DNA of 64,000 nt, taken from Ephemerocybe angulata (lineage: Eukaryota > Basidiomycota > Agaricomycetes > Agaricales > Psathyrellaceae). The translations under genes were made by a program, and so were the position numbers. Positions 55,673-64,000 of this stretch are shown in pieces; position 1 is the stretch's first letter, and every line of letters begins with the position of its first letter. Below the pieces are notes generated by a model. That model saw only the letters and a program-made list of their open reading frames with translations, was not told the origin of the DNA and did no database searches. The DNA lies in assembly GCA_013368325.1 (NCBI GenBank), contig JAACJK010000170.1, forward strand, positions 496,001-560,000. The letters run 5' to 3'.

Positions 55673-56012
55673 TGTAGTGTATAAACCATGTATGTACATA
55701 CCTTTTTGAATGACACTCTATCGTTGTATTGAAAGAAAATGGGCTGCATAGATATGTCAGTAATCGTGCGTAGAGAAACGAAGTGAAGACTTACCGAAAT
55801 AACAAGTTTTGCAGAGCAGCGTGCCGTTGAGCGAAAGCGGACCCAGCAGCTTGAACGACGTCGAGCACATCGACGTCGTTGGCAGAGGCCGTCCAAGGGA
55901 GGGCGGAATGATAGCAGAAAGCGAGTAAAGGGTCGCTCAGACGAGTGGTCTGAGCAGACAACGAGGTAGAGTGAAGAGGGAGGGAGGTAACTCGCTGAGG
56001 AGATGGGGAATT
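55480..56012 (-). other. Candidate gene B, copy 6 (no ATG)
   Basis: The ATG position reads CTG as in copy 4. Exon 1 ends tttcg/gtaagt, keeping phase. The middle exon encodes 'PIFFQYNDRVSFKK' through two compensating one-base changes relative to copy 1. The last exon reaches an early stop ('LCQDRRPVYTK'). Confidence 0.28.
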
Positions 56013-56468
56013 CAGCAGTGCGCCGTCCTACTCTTATACATTCTCAGCCCACACATCGAAGATCTGGCCAAGCCCACTACCGTACACCCATGCCGACACG
56101 TATCCCTCCAAGACCCTATGTTAAAATTAGAACCGGACGTCGGGAATGCGTCCAACGCGATATGCGCGCCATTCCATCCTGTGCCGTGCATCCGCACCAA
56201 TACCAAGCACGAAGATTTCGTTGTTCGGTCTGAGGCGACAGCGGGCGGTCATTTCGGGTGTCTGATGGGGCCTAAGCGAGCCAAGGCAACCGGGTTACGT
56301 GCGTGAAAGTGCGATTAGAATGCATTTACGGTTGAACGGGGATGAGGAGGAGAGGGTATGCGATGGGAATGTTTGAATAGAATTGAGTCGGAGGAGGGGG
56401 TTGGGATGACTTTGCTGTGTACTCAGGGGTACTATGGGTATGATATGTATCTACTTTGGCTTTATATG
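56013..56468. other. Spacer S, copy 6, truncated at the array end
   Basis: Spacer S is recognisable up to 'ctttatatg' at about 56460-56468, then stops. The equivalent position in unit 4 is about 42183, only some 65 bases before the breakpoint of that unit. Confidence 0.8.
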
Positions 56469-57323
56469 TTCCGAGGCATTTTGGCTCGGGTACTCTTACG
56501 GTGGATTTCCCCGCGCCAAGCCTTTGAGCCTCCCTGTGCATCAAACGATCAAAAATCCGTTCCGCTTCGCCGCCTCCGTTCCGCGTCGCGCCCATCATTT
56601 TCCCTTTGCCGCAGCCGGCCCGTCCCATCCCTTTCTACAACGGTCCTCGCTCCCTTCCTTCTTCCCCTGCATCCTACCTTCTCCCCCCTTTCCTAATCAG
56701 CTTCCTTTTATGCGTTGGTACGTATTCCTGCATTCAAATGTCCCTCCTTCATCATCTCCTTAATTAATCCTAGCTACACATACTATAGTCTCTAGCTTTA
56801 TTAGCCTTGTGCAGCCCGCCCCACGCGCATAATCCTCTTCTTCCCGTCCTCGAGGTTAGTCCTATCGCGCTGCAGCCTTGCGTGAATGTAATCCACGTCG
56901 CAACCACCGTAAATTTGGGACGGATATGGTATAACAAAAAGGTGGTGCCGATATAGTATATAAAAAGAGTGTGAAACATCAACTTCAAAAGCGGCGAAGT
57001 AGAGAGCGTACTAAGTAGCGTAACCAATAAATGAGCGTGAAACCCCAACATGACAACCCCCGAAGTAGTACGGGTCCAAATGGAGGCATAGATATAGATA
57101 ATTAGAGTAGGAAGTCGCTGAAAGGAGTGGAAAGTGGATGTCCCATATAAGGGTCGTCTCGAAATAGTGGTCCATAAGACTGATGTAATTATACTGAGAA
57201 ATCACTGGAAAGAGTGGATGGTCGAGGACCCATATTCGGTACCTCTCCAAATATTGTTCAAACGGGTATCTTGTGCATCGCCTGCGCATTCCTATGTCCT
57301 CCGTCACCTCCGTTATACCCTCC
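56469..57323. other. Unique sequence between the array and gene D
   Basis: About 855 bases unlike the repeat units. The first 240 are C/T-rich on the plus strand ('cttcttcccctgcatcc'); the rest is AT-richer than the neighbourhood, with short palindromes such as tagctacacatactatag. No gene, terminal inverted repeat or target-site duplication could be established by eye. Confidence 0.5.
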
Positions 57324-58859
57324 TCAGTCGACGTTCATCGCATCCCCGCGCTCCCCTGCCTCAGCTGCGTCATCGCCTCCACCTTCCCCTTCCACTCCGT
57401 GCACGTCCTCGTCGTCGGAGTCGGGGAGGTCCGGTAACATCTCCCCCTCCTCCAACTCCCCTCCACTTACAGCCTCTGCACTGTCGTCCTCACCTTCATT
57501 GCCTTCTACATCCCCACCTCCCTCTCCTTCCCCATCCGCCTCGCCCTCAGCCGCGCCATCCCCATCGCCTTCGCCTCCTCCTACCGTGGAACTTCCATCG
57601 CTTCCTTCAACTTCAATGATCTCTCCTTCTTCGTTCCCGACCTCAGTTTCCGTCACCGGTGCGAATACGGGCGCAGGAACGCGCTCGCGACTGTCCTCGC
57701 TCCTTCGAGTTCTCTTCGTCCCATGCGCGTCTCCACACACCTCCTCCTCTGTGAGATATAACCTCTTCCGACGCGGTGTCCTATTCAACGCCACAAGTGC
57801 CATCGTCATCCTCGTGGTGCGTTCGGACTCCTGTGTAGATGTTAATGACCCTGGACACAGTCCGACGAATGTCCTCTCACCTTTCTTATCGTATTATCCA
57901 GAAGCGTCAGACCACGCAACTGCAAGAGGATGCGCATGCGTTGCCCTTTGATGGGTACGCCAACGCAAGAGAAAGCGACCTCGACTACGTCTCCCACCTT
58001 GAATACGCTGGGTTCGCAAGGGCCGTAACTGCGGTTGTGCCGGTCAGCGAGAGTACTCCTCACGGAGGGAACGGTACTCACGTTGTAGACCCGTTAGCGA
58101 CCGCTCGTACGCAGTACTCCACGACGTTGTCGGCCGCGTGGATGAATTCGTCGGGTTGCAGCTTCCGGAGGACGTCGAAGGGGTCCACCCCCGGGAGAAA
58201 TGCCTGGTTCTTCTCGTACGGCACGAGAGCCCTGTCCGTGAAGTACCGCGAATGCACCTCCAGCGACTGGTGCCCTTCGTATGGGATAAACTCGATCTGG
58301 TCTACTTCCCTGTCGCGCGCGTGCTGGGCGAAGGCGTCGTGGACCGTCTGAAGCTTGTCCATGTATGCGTCATATTCGCTTGACCCGAATCCAGTGACCT
58401 TGACGTGCTGTCTGAGGTTCCTTATCCTGGATAGGCCTTTAGACCGAGGAGACGATACACTGTACTGGGGGTCAGTGCCCTTGACGGATTGCAGAGCTGC
58501 GTAGGGACTTACGGCGACTCCGTGAAGGGTGGTAATAGTTTACCGCACATAACTCCCTGCACTTTGAACACGACCTCGTCCTCCCCGTCCATGATACGAG
58601 TCGAAGGTGGGTACTGGATGTCCATCAGGCGCATTTTGTCGATCTGGAGGCTTAATATTAGTCGTGTCCCTCTACGGTCGTAGCGGGGGCGTACAGACCT
58701 CTGCCTGCGCCAGGCTCACGAAGCCGTCTGCGATCGTCTGCAGCTGTCCTTTCCCGATGTCGCCCAACAGCCGGGCTGATTGGACACTTGGGTTAGTAGA
58801 CATCGTCGGCCATCTGTATTGTACTCACTGGCTTTGTCGACATCGTACTGGTGGTTCAT
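57324..58859 (-). CDS. Gene D: unknown protein with acidic C-terminal tail
   Basis: Six minus-strand exons (58859-58829, 58775-58699, 58643-58513, 58459-58082, 58028-57881, 57830-57324) join in phase to 423 residues. Residues 1-255 look globular: 'LLGDIGKGQLQTIADGFVSL' helix, 'FKVQGVMCGKLLPPF', 'VHDAFAQHARDREVDQIEF', 'HSRYFTDRALVPY', 'DPFDVLRKLQPDEFIHAADN', then a beta-rich 'FKVGDVVEVAFSCVGVPIKG' and 'RMRILLQLRGLTLL'. A basic stretch (RTPRRKR, TKRTRR) could be a nuclear signal. The last 110 residues are almost all E, D, G and A. From memory, comparable proteins are common and multi-copy in Agaricomycetes, but I know no named family; an OB-like fold for the beta-rich part is a guess. Divergent partner of gene E. 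Confidence 0.75.
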
Positions 58860-59673
58860 TTGATGCGGGTGAATACGATGGGTAGGGTTATGGGGTCTCG
58901 ACTTTGCCGTTCATCAGTTTTATATCAGATCGATACTGTTTCGATGCTTTAGCCTTTGTCTAATATGGTGTCATGTCTCCATCGTACACGCACCTCCTAG
59001 TGGCAGCTAGTGGCACCCGCCCCGTATTCCGATCTCCATGCGCAGCCCCCAACCGCTTTCATCACCCCTCCGATGCATCTAAGTGCCTGCGGTCTGAGTA
59101 AGGAGTACCATCGGGCGCAAGTACCATGCTGTCGCTGCGCTTCAGATCCTATCGTCGCCTGTTAATCGCTTCGTTCTTTTTTAATTCCCCATATTGCTCT
59201 GCGTGGGGATGGACGTTGGTACCCCAGAAATATAGAGTGTGAGGGACGGATACATGCAGGGGCGCGGCGCCCTCGCCTGCCCGGTCCACGATCCCTGATC
59301 TTAGACTTATCTTTGATCAGATAAATAATCGGAGATCTCCGGGGGCATGTGATGTTGGTCTCGTGTCCAGGTACGACCCTGGCATGACGATGGAATCTGT
59401 CTTTGACGACCTCTTCTCTTCGGATGCGCACCCTCTATCCGCAAATTGTAGCTCGTCTGAATTTGGGGCTGGTAAGTTGCTGCTAGGCGCCCACATTTCC
59501 CTTTTGATTTCTTCGTGACACCATGTGGATAGCTTCCTCGATGGAGGACCAGCATGTGTTCCTCGGCTTTCCCAATGCTACGGGAGGGTTCTGTCTTTCC
59601 TGGCGACCTATAACTTGTTCGCTTGTTCGTTTTGGATCCCCCCTCGGCCATCTACCTGACCTTCGGTTTTACG
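58860..59673. other. Intergenic between divergent genes D and E
   Basis: 814 bases that must hold both promoters. Short frames only. A palindromic-looking 'ctgatcttagacttatctttgatcag' region (59295-59321) contains the inverted arms CTGATC and GATCAG. No other structure was seen. Confidence 0.5.
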
Positions 59674-62600
59674 ATGTCTACCAAACCGTCTTACGCTGAA
59701 GTTGCTTCGCGATCTCCGTCCCCTACCTCTCGGTCTCCGTCGCCTGTGCACATTCCTAGTACTCCCACTCCCCGAGGAAAGCGTAAGGATGGAGCCTCCA
59801 ACGTGAAGGCGGAAACTCCCCGCACCCCCAAACCGGCCAAGGCTGATGCATCTCCGAGCAAGCGGTGAGTTCAATTGGCCTCCGCTTGTCTGCACCCCCA
59901 CCTGATATGCTGCCTTGTAGCTCTAGTTCGTCTGGATTGTGCGTAGACTCGTCGCGTCTCTTACAGCCCTGTGGCTCTAACGTCCTTTGTTTATTGTCTC
60001 AAGTGTCACCAAGTTCAAAGCCGATGGGAGTACAGTCGAGGTTGAAGTCGACACCGCCTCAGACGACGACTCCGGGCAAGACGCGTATGTTCTCACCCAC
60101 CCCTCTCTACCCTTGTTTCCTGACCTTTGGGTGTAGAGGTGTAGGGATGGATCCCAGCGACTCCATGTATTCGGGGAGGGCGTCAAAGAATCGCATTGAA
60201 CCGGCGGCCCCCTCGATTATCGAAACTCGAGCCACGGCGGCTCGAAGAGCCTCCTCGCGCGTTAGAGCCGGTGAACCCCCTGCTTCAGGCAACTCTGGAG
60301 AACGATCGAGGACCCAAGAGACCACTCGCGGCAGGAAGTCCAAGGCGTCCTCCAGTAAGCTCGCGGATGTTGTCCCTCCATCCGAAGTCATGGTCGAAGA
60401 CGTTCCTTCAACCAGTACCAAGAGGTGTGATTCCTGTCCTCCTTCGTACACCTCACATTAACCCTACTTGCAGTAAGCGCCATCGCGCCCAGAACTCCGT
60501 CGTGCTCTCCGCCAATGAGGACACCAGCGACCATGACGCGTCTAAAAAGCGGTGCGTCGTCGAGTTCACAGCGCTTTATTAATTGATGTTCACCCGCATG
60601 AACTGCAGCAGGAAACGCGTTCGCTTGGCCACGGATACTCCCCAGCATGTGCCATCTGACGACGAAGCTATGCCTGGGCAACTGGAGCAGTGCGTATAAT
60701 TTAATGGTACTATCGGTCGGCGACACCCACGCTCATTGTCGTTCCCTTAGCTGTTCTTCCGACATGGACGCGGAGCAGGGCCCTGTAGCTGCTCAGCTAT
60801 CCGATGACGACATGAGTGAAGGCGAGGCAGACTTGTCGCCTTTGACGGATATCGACATGGAAGAAGGAGAGGTTGATGCCGTTTCGTTCTCGGCTGAGCA
60901 GGATGTCGAGCTCCAGGACGCGGCCTCTGCCTCGAGCGACGCCGATGCCGACGAAGGAGACGAGGAGGGTTCGGCTTATGGGCGCGGCTACGTGGAAGAC
61001 GACGCCGTCATGTCTGATGGAGAGAATGTGGGGGAAGGTCGGGAAAGTAGTACCGGGGGTCGCGCGAGCGCCATGTCATCCCCGCCAGGACCTCATGATG
61101 TACCTTTGCACGACAACGAGACCGTCGGCTACGATTTGGATGACCCCTTCATGTCAGTTGAACACTCTGCACGCCATTGCCCGTATACTGACATGTCTTC
61201 CAGTGATGATGGTCCAGTCGCACCCGGACAATCGGCGGATTTTGAAAGTCCTACAGACGATGAGGACGGAGACCGCCACCACGACGGACCTGCCCCGGCC
61301 AATCCTCCCTCCGTGTCCGAACATGGAGAGGGGTGTGGAGGCGATGACGAAGCCGTTCACGAAGCATCCATATCGGGGTACGTCTCCTACTCTCCGCTGT
61401 CTGTCGTGCCCGTATCCGTAGTAACAGTGCCATCTAGCGACTCTGCGTCATACCAAGGCTCCGAAGATGAAGGTGGCAGCGACGCTGCTTCCGTATATGC
61501 TCTCCCCTTGACGCAGCCTCGCCCATGGAAGACTCCAGGTGGAGGTCCCTCACTCCGTCCTGCGAGTAGCTACGATGAGCCGTCGTCACCCGCGACAGCT
61601 CCCCTTCTCGAGCACCAGGCAATATCTACGACGCGGCCTCAGCGGAACAAAAACACCAAGCCATCCGTTCCCGATCCAGGTGCCCGTTCGTCCCTTTTCT
61701 TTACTTTCGGGTTGTGTTATGACTTATCATCGTTTATTTTCGTAGAATCCACCGTGAAGCCGAAGCCCTCTGTTTCGCAGCCTTCGTCCACGGCACATGT
61801 GACTCCTGCGACCTCCGTCGAAGTGCTGGAGGCCAAGTCGAGTCAGTCAACTCCTCCTGCGAACGCTGTATCCTCAAAGTCGTCACCCGCCTCAGCGCGC
61901 CGTGTACGCTCCACAGGCTCATCAAGGAAGGACACCAAATCCGCCACGACCGCTGACCACGCTCCGCCTTCCACCGATAAACAGGTTGGACGTTCTTCGC
62001 GACGTCGCAAAGCCGACAACAAGGAGAGCAACGAAGCGGGTAGTACACCAGACTCCCATGCCAAAGACCCAGCATCCTCACGGCTTCCCACTGATTCGGT
62101 CGATGTACCTGAGAACAACCGTAACACAGAAAGCGCACAGTCACCCGACGGCGATCGACGGTCGTCCTCGACTCGTACGACGTCCCAGCCCGTCGATTCG
62201 TCTCCCTCCCCCCATCCACGCCGCGATAAGTCCACGAAGTCGAAACCCCTCGCCCCTCCACCGTCTTCGTCTGCTCCCAGTCAGGATGTCAAGCCAAAGC
62301 CGATCAGGTCGAAGGAGCCTTCTGCATCGTCCGCGCCGTCTGCCACCCGTCAAGTCGATAAGTCCAAGCCAACAGTCACCTCGCCTTCTGCTCCGGTTCC
62401 CTCCCTCAACCAGGGTACAACGCCCACTCTTGTATCTTCACCCCCTCCTCCGCCATCCACCCCTCGTCCCAAGTCGTCAAGGTCCGGTGCCAGTGCAACG
62501 CCGACGTCCGCTGATCAAGTGTCCACTGCGACATCCGCCGCCACACCCGCCCATGTTTCCGCCATCTCGCTCGACAAGAAATCTGCCTCAAAGTCAGCTG

Positions 62601-64000
62601 CCAAGAAGAGAACCACCAGCGGAAGAGGGTCGACGTCTACTCCCGATGTGGCTGCGTCCTCTCCAGCTGTCACCTCACGAGAGAAGAAGTCTACTTCGAA
62701 CACGACCGTGTCCTCCGGACTGTCGAAGCCTGACCCCGAGCAACCCGTCAGCATCGTCTCCGCAGGGAAACAGAAAGCGTCGTCCCGTACCCCTGCCGCG
62801 CGCCCGTCTAAGGCGTCGGACCCCACGGCTTCGGTAGTTCGAGGATCGAGCCGCAAAGCAGCCTCTGGTAGCTCCCGTTCTGGTAAACGGTCCGCACCTG
62901 TCGATGCAGTCAAGCCGCCTGGCGACTCCGTTCACGAGGCTGGCGAGCAAGGAGAATCCTCTGAGCCCGTCGCTGGTTCTGCAGTTGAGGCGGGCGGAGG
63001 GTCCGAGGATGCCAAGCCACCTGTGCGCTCGACTCCGGTCGTGCAAAAGTCCGAGGCGGGCGGAGGATCAGAGGACGCCAAGCCGGCTGTCAGCTCTACC
63101 CCGGTCGTGCAGAAACCCAACGCCGCTCGTTCCTTCAAGTCTATGTTCAAGGAGCGGAATCCGGCTGTACCAGGTCGCGCACTCGCGGGCGCGTATTTCA
63201 ACAAGGCTCGCACACCTCCCGAAACCTGTCAGGTCATGGACGAAGCTCTGCAAGACCCGGCCCTGAAGAAAACGTACGAAGACTTAGATCCTGTATGGTT
63301 CGTCCTGTTCGTTGAAAGATAGGTGGTATAAACGACTTACCAGCTCTATCGGCGGTTTACAGGTCGGGCAAGTTTCAATTGTGGACGGATGTAGCCGGGA
63401 AGGGTACTTATTCATTCAGCAACTGGATTGACGACTGTCCTCTGCTCGACTACGAGTACGTTGCGATCGCTTCCGTCTGACCGCTCGCTTACCGTTCCTG
63501 TATATCCAGTTCAGCCATAAACGCTATCGTCTTCAAGTCGCACAAGCAATTCCTCAATCCGTCTCGCGCATCCACGCAGAGTGTGTTGGTGCGCGAGCTC
63601 CCGCCGGGTACGAAGCTCCAGCTCTACACCAGCGATCGTAGAGTTGCAATCTGTCTGTCCGCGGTCCAGGCGACCCAGTCGTATATCACCGAGCCCTGCC
63701 CCGTCGGCGTCAAGCAGAAGAAGCTTCATGGCGTATTCCACAGTCAGGAGTTCGAGCGGATGGTAGGATTTGTCTGCTCCGCCTTTTCGAAGGAGCTTCT
63801 TGGTGCGCAGTTGGGGATGGACGAGATGCAGTTCTGCTCAAAGTCTTTGTTCGGTGGTAAGATACTTCTAACCCTCGCATATATCGTACCTAACCTCGCA
63901 TTTATGAAGACGGTGATGTTCCCGCCCCTAGAAGATATTCTCCCTCGAAACCGAGTCCGGCCACTGCCTCCGCGTCGGGGTCTACGTCTGCACCTGTTGG
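59674..64000 (+). CDS. Gene E: large disordered protein with C-terminal domain, partial
   Basis: Thirteen exons were traced: 59674-59864, 59921-59938, 60004-60084, 60137-60424, 60474-60551, 60609-60689, 60751-61152, 61204-61377, 61438-61679, 61746-63297, 63363-63455, 63510-63856 and 63910 onward past the window end. All junctions keep phase, giving over 1180 residues. The start 'MSTKPSYAEVASRSPSPTSR' is followed by about 900 residues of Ser/Pro/Thr-rich, acidic and Lys-rich low-complexity sequence ('MSEGEADLSPLTDIDMEEGE', 'KSASKSAAKKRTTSGRGS'), with a tandem 'EAGGGSEDAKP' repeat near 63000-63080. From about residue 980 a conserved-looking domain begins: 'RSFKSMFKERNPAVPGRAL', 'FQLWTDVAGKGTYSFSNWI', 'INAIVFKSHKQFLNPSRAS', 'GVFHSQEFERMVGFVCSAF'. 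Exon 10 ends at a gttcgt donor. No named family recognised; probably nuclear. Divergent from gene D. Confidence 0.75.

Larger units (their letters stand above)
12001..56468. repeat. Six-copy direct tandem array of RPL8 units
   Basis: The same order of blocks recurs six times in the same orientation: RPL8 (minus), locus A (plus), candidate gene B (minus), spacer S, locus C (minus), and a tail ending in 'ccataaaaagcaattcc'. Approximate units are 12001-20280, 20281-28675, 28676-36960, 36961-42250, 42251-50640 and 50641-56468. Full units are about 8.3-8.4 kb. Units 4 and 6 stop within or just after spacer S and lack locus C. RPL8 start-to-start distances are 8395, 8393, 8276, 5123 and 9159 bases. 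The array is bounded on the left by unique carboxypeptidase sequence and on the right by unrelated sequence after 56468. Confidence 0.95.

Noticed and set aside
12001..56468. Transposon carrying RPL8 as cargo
   Set aside because: All copies are direct, adjacent and share carboxypeptidase junction scraps. No transposase, reverse transcriptase, terminal repeat or target-site duplication was found.
57011..57307. Minus-strand frame of 98 codons between the array and gene D
   Set aside because: No ATG-led support, aromatic-rich composition from AT-rich DNA, and no recognisable domain.

Overview
The window looks like nuclear DNA of a filamentous basidiomycete, most likely an Agaricomycete. Genes are dense and intron-rich, introns are mostly 45-75 bases with GT..AG ends and a CTCAC/CTAAC-like branch site close to the acceptor, and the gene content fits: F-box paralogues, HMG-CoA synthase, secreted serine carboxypeptidase, wax-synthase-like protein and large disordered lineage-specific proteins. 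No bacterial, organellar or viral signature was seen.

Left flank (1-11.5 kb): a normal single-copy region. It holds an F-box-like gene, HMG-CoA synthase (minus), a second F-box-like paralogue, a four-exon gene of unknown function, a family-16-type methyltransferase, a wax-synthase-like remnant (minus) and an intact 11-exon serine carboxypeptidase (minus).

Centre (about 12.0-56.47 kb): six direct tandem copies of a unit of about 8.4 kb, each carrying a ribosomal protein eL8 (RPL8/L7a) gene on the minus strand. Copies 4 and 6 lack the last third of the unit. Besides RPL8, a full unit holds (A) a plus-strand locus with about 14 very uniform short introns, in which exon+intron modules are themselves repeated; (B) a small minus-strand three-exon candidate gene converging on A; (S) a conserved spacer; and (C) a minus-strand modular multi-exon locus. 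All six RPL8 copies keep the same splice structure and an open frame, but copy 5 has lost its normal C-terminus and runs into spacer sequence. Copies 1 and 2 are almost identical over about 6.4 kb, and other copies match each other in patches. Remnants of the flanking carboxypeptidase gene sit at unit junctions, so the duplication probably began with a break inside that gene, next to copy 1.

Right flank (56.47-64 kb): copy 6 stops abruptly and is followed by two divergently arranged genes, D (minus, 423 aa) and E (plus, over 1180 aa, running off the window). Both have acidic or disordered regions and globular parts that I cannot assign to a named family.

The unusual system here is the multi-copy RPL8 array with its co-amplified modular partner loci. 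Exon coordinates for the flanking genes and for RPL8 were worked out by hand from splice sites and phase. Loci A, B and C are candidate transcription units, not proven genes.
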